64,000 nucleotides of DNA from contig JACMLJ010000087.1 in the NCBI GenBank assembly GCA_014379625.1, positions 1-64,000 on the forward strand, given 5' to 3'. This document shows positions 17,345-26,004 of this stretch, one piece after another; positions within the stretch are counted from its first letter, which is position 1, and each line of letters starts with the position of its first letter. The stretch is from Ferruginibacter sp. GTDB lineage: Bacteria > Bacteroidota > Bacteroidia > Chitinophagales > Chitinophagaceae. The position numbers and the translations under genes are program-made. The notes under the pieces are model-generated. The model did not search any database, was not told the origin of the DNA, and saw only the letters and a list, made by a program, of their open reading frames with translations.

Positions 17345-20300
17345 TTAAAATTTAACATCCAGGCCAACTGAGTAAGTCCTTGCCTGCGGATATGCTCCAC
17401 GGTCAATTCCGGTATCCAGGATACCGCCTGATATTTCGGGATCAAAACCGGAATATTTGGTGATTATGAATGCATTTTTTACCTGTACATAGAACCTTAA
17501 CCTGTTAAAAACATTTTTTATCATGGATGGAGAAAATGTATAGCCCAGTTGAATACTCTTGATTTTCACAAAAGAACCATCTTCCACATAACGGTCGGAA
17601 ACCCGGATATTGCTATTGTCATCGGTAAAGGAATACCGGGGGTTTTGTGCGCTATTGGTTGTGTTTGGCCCTGTCCACCTGGCCAATACACCCCGGAATT
17701 TGTTGGAGTAATTGGCATTTCTTTCATAAGCCCTGTAAACATCATTGCCAACAGAAGCATAAGTAAATACATTCAGGTCCAAACCCTTATAATCGAGGTT
17801 TACATTCCAACCCAGGGTGAATGCCGGAAAAGGATCGCCGATTTTTGTTTTATCTAAAGCCGAAATAATCCCATCTCCATTTACATCTGCAAATTTTATA
17901 TCACCTGCCTGTGCCCCGGTTTGGGTAGCCGATTTGGCAACATCACCGTTGGTTTGAAACAATCCGTCTGTTTTGTATCCGTAAAAATAGCCGGGGGTAA
18001 AGCCTTTCTCAAAAACTGTTACTGTTTGAGACTGGCCGTTAAAATAGGACCCACCAAATATTTTTGCCGTACCATCTGTATTGGTTGCGGTTACCTGGTT
18101 TTTAGCCGTAGTAAACATAACCGAAGTATTCAGCTTGATTTTTCTGGCTATTTGATCCGTATAGTTTAAGGTAAGTTCAACTCCACTGCTTTTGGTAGAG
18201 CCAATATTGTCGGTAGGGATAGGTACGGTACCCAGGTATAAAGAAGCCGAGGGCGTAAATAGCAATCCGGTCACTGATTTTTGAAAATAATCTGCCGACA
18301 CCGAAAACCTGTTTTTAGAAATGGTAATATCGAAACCAATATTTGACTGGGTTTGTTTTTCCCATCTCAAGGCATCATTTGCAGCGGAGCCAACTGTAGA
18401 ACCGGGATAAAAAGTATTGCCGAATGTATATCCGTTACTATTAGCGGTGGCGTTATAGCTGGGGCCCCCGGTAACAATTGTAACAGACTGCGGGTCTACA
18501 TTTTCATTACCTACCGTACCATGACTGCCCCTTATTTTTAAATAATTAATGAATTCGGAATGAAAGAAATTTTCTTTGGAAAGCACCCAGCCCAATGAGC
18601 CGGCAAAGAAATTCGCAAATTTATTATCCTTTCCAAAAGCATAGGAACCATCCCGCCTGGCAGAAAAGGAAGCTAAATATTTATCTCGGTAATCATAATT
18701 TATCCTGCTGAATCCAGATATATTTTTTCTGAAATACTGATAATAATACCCCGCCAGCGCATTGGTATTATCTGTTGTGTTGGCTCCTGTTGCCGCATTA
18801 AAATCTGCAAACTCCCACGAATTGAAAGGAACGTCCTGCCTGCTCGCCCCCGCTGCATTACCTGATGTTTTTGCTATGGAAAAACCAATCACTGTTTCAA
18901 AATGATGGTCGCTGGCAATGTCAAAACTATAATTACCAAAAGCTTCATAGGTAAAATTAAAGTTTGAACTTTTTTCATGAGAAACACTGTTATGGTAGCC
19001 AGCCCTGGCTACCCCCTGTTCGGTCATAGTGTTTTCCACATTCAGTGGGCCGTAGTACACCAATGGCGTAAACCCTTTTGCATTTGCATCGTATTTGGTA
19101 TAGCCAAACCTGGTAGATAGTTTTAAGTTTTTCAATACATCATATTGAAATTCAAATTTGCCATATAGTTTGTTGCCAATGTTTTTGCCATAGGTATTAT
19201 CCAGTTTGGTAAGCGGGTTAAATATTTCCGATAATAAAAGATTACTAAACCCATATTTCCCAATGGTATTGGGTACAGTATTTAGCACAGGAACAGTGGG
19301 GTCAAAATTTAAGGCACTGCCAATTACGCTGTTAAATGAGTTTTCGGCTACTCCTTTTGAATTAAGGTTTACATAACTGGTGTTTAAAATAAAATGCAGT
19401 TTAGGTGTCAGGTCAAACTTAAGATTGGAGGTAAAATTGATCCTGTTGAACCTTGATTTTTCATACGCACCTACAATTCCACCCTGGCTTAAATAACCCC
19501 CTGATAAAAAATAAGATAGCTTATCGCTGCCACCCTGTGCAGTAATGTTTTGTATTTGCAGGGGTGCCGTATGGAATACTTCTTTCTGCCAGTCGGTTCC
19601 AACACCCAGTTTTGATAAATCCGGGAAAATTACATTTCCCCCTGCTGTAACGCTTCCTTCATTGACAATAGCGCCATATTCCGTTGCATTTAACACACCA
19701 ATAGTTTTTACCACTTCCTGCTGGCCATAATTACTATTTAAGGTGAGCTCTGTTTTTTGATTCTTTCGACCGGATTTGGTTGTAACAACAACAACGCCAT
19801 TACCACCCTTTACCCCATAAATAGCGGTAGTTGCGGCATCCTTTAAAATGCTGATGGATTCTATCTCCGCGGGGTTGAGTGAGTTAAGGTCGGTTAAAGT
19901 CTGTGGGGTTCCATCGATAATAACCAAAGGATCGTTGCCTGAAAATGAAGGAATGCCCCTGATCAAAAGGGTGGGTTTTGAGCCTGGCGAGCCATTGGAT
20001 ACAACCGTTACGCCCGAAGCCCTTCCCTGCAAAGCATCTTCCGTTCTTACCGGTTTGAGTTTTTCAATATCTGATCCCTTAACTGTTGAAATAGCGCCGG
20101 AAACTTTGGTTATTTTCTGGCTGCCGTAGCCAATAACAACTACATCGGTTAAAACTGCACTGGTACCTTCTTCCATAACAAAATTTACCTCTCCTCCTTC
20201 CTGGATCCGCCTTTCCTGTGTAGCCATACTTACATGGGACACAATAAGTGTGGCGCCTTTCTGTGGTAGTTTTACGGTAAAGTTTCCGGCCCGGTCTGTT

Positions 20301-20467
20301 GAAGTTGCAATCGCAGCTCCTTTTACTGCAATGGATGCACCCGCCAGCGGCTCGCCGCTTGACTTATTGGTTACTTTACCGGTTACGCTGATGTTTTGGG
20401 CATGTACACCGCCGGGAAGGAGTAAAAAAACGGCAATGCCAAGCAATAGTTTGGTTTTAAATTTCAT
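17345..20467 (-). CDS. SusC/RagA family TonB-linked outer-membrane transporter
   Basis: TonB-dependent porin of the SusCD type, importing oligosaccharides released at the surface. The 1,040 residues comprise a signal peptide ending GGVHAQ, a carboxypeptidase-regulatory-like domain (about 27-105), a plug with VVIGYGSQKITKVSGAIS and ILKDAATTAIYGVKGGNG, and a long beta-barrel ending in an aromatic-terminated strand (SVGLDVKF). It is the first gene of the GH16 operon and divergent from the propeller regulator. A TAnnTTTG element and a pair of 16-bp direct repeats lie upstream, so regulation by that neighbour is likely. Confidence 0.97.
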   Translation of the reverse strand: MKFKTKLLLGIAVFLLLPGGVHAQNISVTGKVTNKSSGEPLAGASIAVKGAAIATSTDRAGNFTVKLPQKGATLIVSHVSMATQERRIQEGGEVNFVMEEGTSAVLTDVVVIGYGSQKITKVSGAISTVKGSDIEKLKPVRTEDALQGRASGVTVVSNGSPGSKPTLLIRGIPSFSGNDPLVIIDGTPQTLTDLNSLNPAEIESISILKDAATTAIYGVKGGNGVVVVTTKSGRKNQKTELTLNSNYGQQEVVKTIGVLNATEYGAIVNEGSVTAGGNVIFPDLSKLGVGTDWQKEVFHTAPLQIQNITAQGGSDKLSYFLSGGYLSQGGIVGAYEKSRFNRINFTSNLKFDLTPKLHFILNTSYVNLNSKGVAENSFNSVIGSALNFDPTVPVLNTVPNTIGKYGFSNLLLSEIFNPLTKLDNTYGKNIGNKLYGKFEFQYDVLKNLKLSTRFGYTKYDANAKGFTPLVYYGPLNVENTMTEQGVARAGYHNSVSHEKSSNFNFTYEAFGNYSFDIASDHHFETVIGFSIAKTSGNAAGASRQDVPFNSWEFADFNAATGANTTDNTNALAGYYYQYFRKNISGFSRINYDYRDKYLASFSARRDGSYAFGKDNKFANFFAGSLGWVLSKENFFHSEFINYLKIRGSHGTVGNENVDPQSVTIVTGGPSYNATANSNGYTFGNTFYPGSTVGSAANDALRWEKQTQSNIGFDITISKNRFSVSADYFQKSVTGLLFTPSASLYLGTVPIPTDNIGSTKSSGVELTLNYTDQIARKIKLNTSVMFTTAKNQVTATNTDGTAKIFGGSYFNGQSQTVTVFEKGFTPGYFYGYKTDGLFQTNGDVAKSATQTGAQAGDIKFADVNGDGIISALDKTKIGDPFPAFTLGWNVNLDYKGLDLNVFTYASVGNDVYRAYERNANYSNKFRGVLARWTGPNTTNSAQNPRYSFTDDNSNIRVSDRYVEDGSFVKIKSIQLGYTFSPSMIKNVFNRLRFYVQVKNAFIITKYSGFDPEISGGILDTGIDRGAYPQARTYSVGLDVKF

Positions 20468-20500
20468 AATGCAATCGTTTTATTTTTTTGGAATTATTGA

Positions 20501-20508
20501 CAAATTTA
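20501..20508 (-). promoter_or_regulatory. TAnnTTTG -7 element for the SusC operon
   Basis: The minus strand reads TAAATTTG, 33 bases before the SusC ATG at 20467. The nearer direct repeat starts 35 bases further upstream, a position suited to an activator. Confidence 0.45.
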
Positions 20509-20542
20509 AATCTTAAACATTTATCAGAGATAATAATACACC

Positions 20543-20558
20543 CTTCATTACTACATCA
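20543..20558. promoter_or_regulatory. Candidate operator, copy 1 of a 16-bp direct repeat
   Basis: CTTCATTACTACATCA, identical to the copy at 20597-20612. Both lie in the 188-base gap between the SusC operon and the divergent regulator. This copy is closer to SusC. Confidence 0.6.
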
Positions 20559-20596
20559 GATAATATAAACCCCTGATTTTTATGCTATTTATACTA

Positions 20597-20612
20597 CTTC
20601 ATTACTACATCA
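20597..20612. promoter_or_regulatory. Candidate operator, copy 2 of a 16-bp direct repeat
   Basis: Second perfect copy of CTTCATTACTACATCA, 54 bases from the first (about five helical turns, so the same DNA face) and 44 bases upstream of the regulator ATG at 20656. Confidence 0.6.
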
Positions 20613-20655
20613 TCCAATTTTTTATACCTTCACATTACAATTTTTGATTGCCAAA

Positions 20656-23565
20656 ATGAAAAGACTGCTCCTGCTAATTTTTTTGCCAGTTAATTTACTT
20701 TCCCAGAATACAATCGGGCTGCCCGATGTGATAAATTTTTCCAAACAATCGTTAAGTGCAGGGTTACAAAACTGGGACATCAAACAAGATAAAAACGGGC
20801 TCATTTATGTAGCCAATAATGAGGGACTGCTATCTTTTGACGGAAAAAACTGGAACCTTTACGCTTTGCCCAACAAGACAATTGTAAGATCTGTTGAAAT
20901 TGGCCCGGACGGCAGAATTTATGTGGGCGGCCAGGATGAACTTGGCTATTTTTCTCCGGGTAACAATGGCAGGCTTCACTACCATTCCTTAACCCAGTTT
21001 ATCCCGTTAAAGGATCAGTCATTTGGAGATGTTTGGGATATCGTTTCCTTCAATAAAAATGTTTTCTTCCGTTCCTCCTATAAAATCTTCAAATTTACCA
21101 ACGAGCTGATGGCTACTTATAATGCTAATTCCGAATGGGATTATCTGGGCAAATGCAGTAATCACCTGTATGCACATGATTACAAATCGGGGTTAATGAG
21201 TTTTGAGAATGACGCCTGGAATTTGCTGCCTTTACAGGATGAACTGCCGTTGAAAGACCCGGTTACCGGCATATTGCCCATACAGAAAGACAGCGCTTTA
21301 ATCACCACTTTAAAAAACGGGTTGTTTGTTTTCTCCAAAACAGGCATTTCAAAATTGCCCTCCGCCAATAATAAGTTGTTTGAGGATGAACGGATATATG
21401 CTGCCGCCACCATCAATAATGAATGGATTGCCCTGGCCACCAGCAACAGTGGTATATATATTACCGATCAAAGGGGAAATATTATTCAACAATTTTCAAA
21501 AACCGAAGGTTTACAAAACAATAATGTATTGAGTATTTTCCTGGATATTCAAAGTAATTTATGGTTAGGGCTCGACAATGGCATTGATTTGATAGCTTAT
21601 AACAGTTCTATAAAACAAGTTAAACCTTTTTTACAGGATGGAACCGGGTATACATCCATTATATACGACAATCATTTGTACGCGGGCACCAGCAATGGCT
21701 TGTACAGCGTTAAATTACAGCCACTGAAGGATCTGAGTTTTAGTAAAGGAAATTTTTTACCGGTAAATAATACGAAGGGGCAAACATGGGGCTTAGCTGT
21801 AATCAACAACGAGTTGCTGCTGGGCAATCATGAAGGGGCTTTTGCGATAAAAGCCAATACCGCGTACCCTGTTGCTGCTAATACCGGCTTCTGGAATTTC
21901 GTTCCACTTTCAGGCACATTTCCATCATCGCAAATTGTAGCAGGAAATTATAAGGGCCTGGCATTTTTTGATTTTAATAACCGGCAGTTCAGTCTTTCCG
22001 GAGAGGTTCCCGGTTTTAATGAATCTTCAAGATTTGTCGCCATCGATAAATATGATAATACCTGGGTATCCCATCCTTATCATGGCGTGTACAAAATCAG
22101 CAAAAACAGCAGGGGTGTATTTGCCGTTGAAACCTATACCGATAAAAAAGGACTTCCTTCTTTGCTTAATAACCACGTTTATAAAATAAAAAATGAGGTG
22201 GTGGCTGCTACTGAAAAGGGGGTTTTCAGCTACAACCAATCAAAAGATATTTTTGAGCCATCGCCCTATTACAGGCAACTTTTGGGCGATCAAAGTGTCC
22301 GCTATCTGAAAGAAGATATCGCGGGAAACATCTGGTTTATTCATGAAAAAAAATTAGGCGTTATTGATCTTTCTGCTAAGGAAGCGGCCGTCATTTTTTT
22401 GCCGGAATTAAACAACAAACTACTGAGCGGTTTTGAATTCATTTACCCGGTTAATGAAAACAACATTTTCCTGGCAGGAGAAAGGGGCTTTTTCCATATC
22501 AATTATGAAAAGTATAAAGCAACAGTCCCCGACCTGAAAGTGCAGATCAGGGTGGTGAGGATCATTGACAAAACCGACAGCCTGTTATTCGGAGGCTATT
22601 TCAAAGCGGTGAACGATCCACAAATCCAGGAGCCGGATAGTATTGCTGCGATTAGCCACAACTGGAAAACCGTTCACTTTGAATTCTCTTCTACGCTTTT
22701 TGGTTATCAGTCTAACCTGGAATATAGTTATAATCTGAGCGGTTTTGATGAAACCTGGAGTGAATGGACAAAACGAACCGAAAAGGAATACACCAATCTG
22801 CCTGCAGGAAAATATACATTTGATGTGAAAGCTAGAAATAACCTGGGTAAGGAGTCTTCAACTGCGAGTTATACTTTTAGGATACTTCCACCCTGGTATC
22901 AATCAGTATGGGCATATATCCTATACCTGATCATCTCCTGTACCGGCTTATATATTTTATACAGATGGCAGCAAAAAAAATTCAAATTTCAACAGGTAAA
23001 ACATGAAAAGGAACAAAAAAAACTCTCCTATATCCATGAACTGGAGATAAATAAAACGGAAAGTGAATTAGTGGCATTGCGCAATGAAAAACTGGAAGTT
23101 GAAATTGACTATAAAAACGCTGAACTGGCTTCCTCAGCAATGCACCTTGTGAAGAAAGGGGAGCTTTTCACAAAAATCCGGGGAGAATTAAACCAGGTGA
23201 TGAAAGGGCTTGATAACCCGGAGGCAGTGGCCGGTTTAAGGAAAATGATCAAAACCCTAAGTGAAGATGACAACATGGATAAAGAGTGGGAGAATTTTGC
23301 CAAGCACTTTAATAAAGTCCATAGTGACTTTTTAGTTGAATTAAAGGAAAAACATCCCGCACTTACGCCAAATGAACTTAAACTTTGCGCCTACCTCCGA
23401 ATGAATTTGTCAACAAAGGAAATAGCGCAATTAATGAATATATCGGTAAGGGGAGTAGAAATAAGCCGTTACCGGTTGAGAAAAAAACTTCAAATCCCCT
23501 CAGAAACAAGCTTGTTTGATTATTTAATTAATTTACAGATAAAAACGGAAAATAAAGGCGCTTGA
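20656..23565 (+). CDS. Membrane-anchored propeller/Y_Y_Y sensor with LuxR-type HTH (PUL regulator)
   Basis: A 969-residue one-component regulator, resembling hybrid two-component sensors of Bacteroidota but with a DNA-binding output instead of a kinase. A signal peptide (LLLLIFLPVNLLSQ) leads into a periplasmic two-component-regulator-type beta-propeller, then a Y_Y_Y domain near 668-745 (LEYSYNLSGFDETWSEW, PAGKYTFDVKARN). One membrane helix (about 751-772) is followed by a charged coiled coil and a LuxR/GerE-like HTH at about 902-948 (LTPNELKLCAYLRMNLSTKEIAQLMNISVRGVEISRYRLRKKL). I chose the ATG at 20656; an in-frame TTG lies 12 bases earlier. It is divergent from the SusC operon and probably activates it when it senses glycan fragments. 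Confidence 0.93.
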   Translation: MKRLLLLIFLPVNLLSQNTIGLPDVINFSKQSLSAGLQNWDIKQDKNGLIYVANNEGLLSFDGKNWNLYALPNKTIVRSVEIGPDGRIYVGGQDELGYFSPGNNGRLHYHSLTQFIPLKDQSFGDVWDIVSFNKNVFFRSSYKIFKFTNELMATYNANSEWDYLGKCSNHLYAHDYKSGLMSFENDAWNLLPLQDELPLKDPVTGILPIQKDSALITTLKNGLFVFSKTGISKLPSANNKLFEDERIYAAATINNEWIALATSNSGIYITDQRGNIIQQFSKTEGLQNNNVLSIFLDIQSNLWLGLDNGIDLIAYNSSIKQVKPFLQDGTGYTSIIYDNHLYAGTSNGLYSVKLQPLKDLSFSKGNFLPVNNTKGQTWGLAVINNELLLGNHEGAFAIKANTAYPVAANTGFWNFVPLSGTFPSSQIVAGNYKGLAFFDFNNRQFSLSGEVPGFNESSRFVAIDKYDNTWVSHPYHGVYKISKNSRGVFAVETYTDKKGLPSLLNNHVYKIKNEVVAATEKGVFSYNQSKDIFEPSPYYRQLLGDQSVRYLKEDIAGNIWFIHEKKLGVIDLSAKEAAVIFLPELNNKLLSGFEFIYPVNENNIFLAGERGFFHINYEKYKATVPDLKVQIRVVRIIDKTDSLLFGGYFKAVNDPQIQEPDSIAAISHNWKTVHFEFSSTLFGYQSNLEYSYNLSGFDETWSEWTKRTEKEYTNLPAGKYTFDVKARNNLGKESSTASYTFRILPPWYQSVWAYILYLIISCTGLYILYRWQQKKFKFQQVKHEKEQKKLSYIHELEINKTESELVALRNEKLEVEIDYKNAELASSAMHLVKKGELFTKIRGELNQVMKGLDNPEAVAGLRKMIKTLSEDDNMDKEWENFAKHFNKVHSDFLVELKEKHPALTPNELKLCAYLRMNLSTKEIAQLMNISVRGVEISRYRLRKKLQIPSETSLFDYLINLQIKTENKGA

Positions 23566-23586
23566 CTTTTCAGATGAATGAATACA

Positions 23587-24108
23587 TTAATCCGCATTGA
23601 TGATTGCGGCCAGTTCTTTATCCCATTTACCCGTTTTACCGTATTCCACAACCCGGCCCAACTCTTTACCCCCTTTTAAAACAATAATGGTCGGAACATT
23701 GATGATTCCCAAAGCCTCGGCAATATGGCTCAATGCTACTTTTTTACGGTTAACACCAAAAAGGGTGATATGCTCATCCGGTACACCACTTAATTCCTGG
23801 AGCTTGAAAAATCTGGGCAAAATAAATTGGGTATCCTCACACCAGGTACCACCAAAAATTATTAATTGAAGCTTTGCGCCCTTTACTTTTGCAAAAGCTG
23901 TTACGGTTGCCGTATCAGGCTGATACAATTGCTGGTTAGATGCATACCATTTAAATGTGGTATCATTTTGCAACAGGTACTTATTAATAGTGCCCCTTAG
24001 TATTTTTACACCCTGGTTACCGGGGTCTTTGCTGATTTCATATTCAGCCTGTGCAGTTAAAAGGTAAGAAGCGGCCATTAATACCAAGGTAAACAGGGAT
24101 TTCATCAA
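23587..24108 (-). CDS. Secreted thioredoxin-fold protein with CxxT active site
   Basis: A 173-residue protein with a signal peptide (SLFTLVLMAASYLLTAQ) and a thioredoxin fold. The active-site loop reads GGTWCEDTQ: C90 is present but the second cysteine of CxxC is threonine (T93). The cis-proline loop is visible (IINVPTIIVLKGG). A single-cysteine site argues against ordinary disulfide exchange and suggests a reductase or isomerase-like role, or glutathione-type chemistry. It converges on the propeller regulator with 21 bases between stops. Two adjacent ATGs leave the start ambiguous by one codon. Confidence 0.8.
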   Translation of the reverse strand: MMKSLFTLVLMAASYLLTAQAEYEISKDPGNQGVKILRGTINKYLLQNDTTFKWYASNQQLYQPDTATVTAFAKVKGAKLQLIIFGGTWCEDTQFILPRFFKLQELSGVPDEHITLFGVNRKKVALSHIAEALGIINVPTIIVLKGGKELGRVVEYGKTGKWDKELAAIINAD

Positions 24109-24243
24109 TTTATCTTGTTTTGTGTAAATGATATAAAAAAGAAGTCATCAATATCGTATCAATCCCGGCAAAAAAAATCTCAAAAATGCTTGTCTATATA
24201 TTAATTAGAAACCATAGATAAAAAATAAGGCAACTAAAGCCAT

Positions 24244-24783
24244 TTAAAGATTAGCCTTCAACTCGTTTAAAAAACCCTTCAGTTTCTTCAGCGATTCAAT
24301 GGTTTCAAATTTTTCTTTAGCCCGTTTATTGTTTTTAATAAAATCCTTTGCCCCTTCCATAGTATATTTTCTTTCCCTCATCAAATGATAGATCAGGTGT
24401 ATGTTTTTAATGTCCTCCGGCCTGAATAAACGGTCGCCTTTCCCGTTTTTTTTTGGTTTTAATACATCAAATTCATTCTCCCATAATCTTATCAGTGATT
24501 GATTTACCTTAAACATTTCGGCAACTTTCCCGATGGTATAATACATCTTCTGGAATAAGATGGCATCTTCAGGTATCTCAATTAAATCAACGCCTGCACC
24601 CATCTCCTTCAAACTCTTTCTTCCTCTTGTTGATTTTTCTTTTAACCGGGGCTTTTCAATAATCTTTTCAGCTATAATTTCTTTTTGGGCAATTCCTTCT
24701 TTTTCCGAAACCAATATATTTTCAGGCAAGGGCTTCTGCGGAAGATCCCCAAAATCAAAAGCAATTTGTGTTTTTGACATCAT
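24244..24783 (-). CDS. MerR family transcriptional regulator
   Basis: A 179-residue DNA-binding protein. The N-terminal ~75 residues are charged and probably disordered, with a basic RGRKS patch. The MerR winged helix spans about 80-150: MYYTIGKVAEMFKVNQSLIRLWENEF, then DRLFRPEDIKNIHLIYHLMRERKYTMEGAK. There is no C-terminal effector-binding domain and no metal-binding cysteines, only a short Lys-rich helix, so it is the small Bacteroidota MerR type. It begins 6 bases after the M23 peptidase stop and must be cotranscribed with it. Targets are unknown. Confidence 0.9.
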   Translation of the reverse strand: MMSKTQIAFDFGDLPQKPLPENILVSEKEGIAQKEIIAEKIIEKPRLKEKSTRGRKSLKEMGAGVDLIEIPEDAILFQKMYYTIGKVAEMFKVNQSLIRLWENEFDVLKPKKNGKGDRLFRPEDIKNIHLIYHLMRERKYTMEGAKDFIKNNKRAKEKFETIESLKKLKGFLNELKANL

Positions 24784-24789
24784 TTAAAA

Positions 24790-25761
24790 TTAATCAAAAC
24801 TTTTCGCACTACCCGTGGCTGCCAGTTTTAGCAAGCGGTCGTATTGTTCTGCATTCAGGTCATTAAAGAAAAAGTAAACAGGATCAACCGCTCTTCCGTT
24901 GATATGCACTTCATAGTGACAGTGCGGGCCGGTACTTGCCCCTGTACTGCCCACCCAACCAATGATCTGCCCTCTTTTTACCAATTGCCCGTCCCTTGCT
25001 TTTATTCTTACCATGTGCATATAAACTGTTTCGTATCCGTAACCATGATTAATAATTACATGATTACCTGTTCCCATTCCCATTCCGGATGTTGTTACCC
25101 TGCCATCACCTGTTGCATAAATGGGCGTACCCTGCGTGGCAGTAAAATCCATGCCATTGTGTATTTTAGGAATGCCATATATAGGATGAATCCTAAAACC
25201 AAAACCACTTGCTATCCTTGTAAGGTCTTTATTGCTTACCGGCTGTATAGCAGGTATGCTGGCTAATTTATTTTCCTGGTTATTGATCAGTTTTTCAATT
25301 TCTTTATAGCTATTCAACTGGTATAAAACCCTGGCGCTGATATTATTTAACGAATTGGCGATATCCTTACCGAGCAAATCATCATTCATCACGCTTACCT
25401 TATCAATCTCCTTCTTTTTTTCTGTCAATTGCGCCCTTGCACTGTCCGGTAAAGGGTTTGCCTCAAAAATAGACCGGTAAACTTCATTATCCCTTTTTTC
25501 AAGCTCGGCCATTTGTTGCTGAAGGGTTGTCATCTTTTCATTCAGTACTTTATAATTATCTTTTATCAGATCCTGCCGTATTTTTGATTCTTTTTCGGCA
25601 GGCTTGGGAATAAATTTTGTGTACACCCAAATGACAAGTGCGGAACTAACCAGTAAAGCGGAAAAAAAACCAAAAATCCTCAACAGCTTCACCCTTAATG
25701 GCGTAACTAATTTTTCATAACGAAGTGTATTGGTATTATAAAAATATTTTATTTTTTTCAT
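24790..25761 (-). CDS. Membrane-anchored M23 family peptidase (MepM-like)
   Basis: Probable peptidoglycan DD-endopeptidase. The 323 residues from the ATG at 25761 (an upstream TTG adds three) contain one membrane helix near 27-47, a long periplasmic coiled coil (about 60-170) and a C-terminal M23 domain. The zinc motif is complete: HNGMDF, then GPHCHYEVH. GNHVIINHGYGYETVYMHM is the usual core. The coiled coil plus LytM layout recalls EnvC/NlpD, but intact metal ligands favour an active enzyme. It is the first gene of a two-gene operon with MerR and divergent from alaS. Confidence 0.92.
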   Translation of the reverse strand: MKKIKYFYNTNTLRYEKLVTPLRVKLLRIFGFFSALLVSSALVIWVYTKFIPKPAEKESKIRQDLIKDNYKVLNEKMTTLQQQMAELEKRDNEVYRSIFEANPLPDSARAQLTEKKKEIDKVSVMNDDLLGKDIANSLNNISARVLYQLNSYKEIEKLINNQENKLASIPAIQPVSNKDLTRIASGFGFRIHPIYGIPKIHNGMDFTATQGTPIYATGDGRVTTSGMGMGTGNHVIINHGYGYETVYMHMVRIKARDGQLVKRGQIIGWVGSTGASTGPHCHYEVHINGRAVDPVYFFFNDLNAEQYDRLLKLAATGSAKSFD

Positions 25762-26004
25762 AGCCCCCAAACCCCAGCGGGGCTTTGTAAATTTTCGTAG
25801 TTATTGAAGTTTACAGTAATTGAATAGTTAAATATAGCGAATATCCATTTCATTGGGGTAAAGGCTGGAAACCCTGTCTGCCAGCCAGTGGCGCATGCCT
25901 TTATTTAACTCAACGCCGAATGCTTTACCTTTACGCCATAATATATTCAGGCCTGCAAAGATAGACGGATATATTCCAAAAATCAACCCAAAATACAACC
26001 GATT

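Noticed and set aside
25770..25790. A GC-rich fold-back (CCCCAGCGGGG) upstream of the MepM-like gene
   Set aside because: Only four firm pairs, and located just 5' of a start codon, so probably chance.
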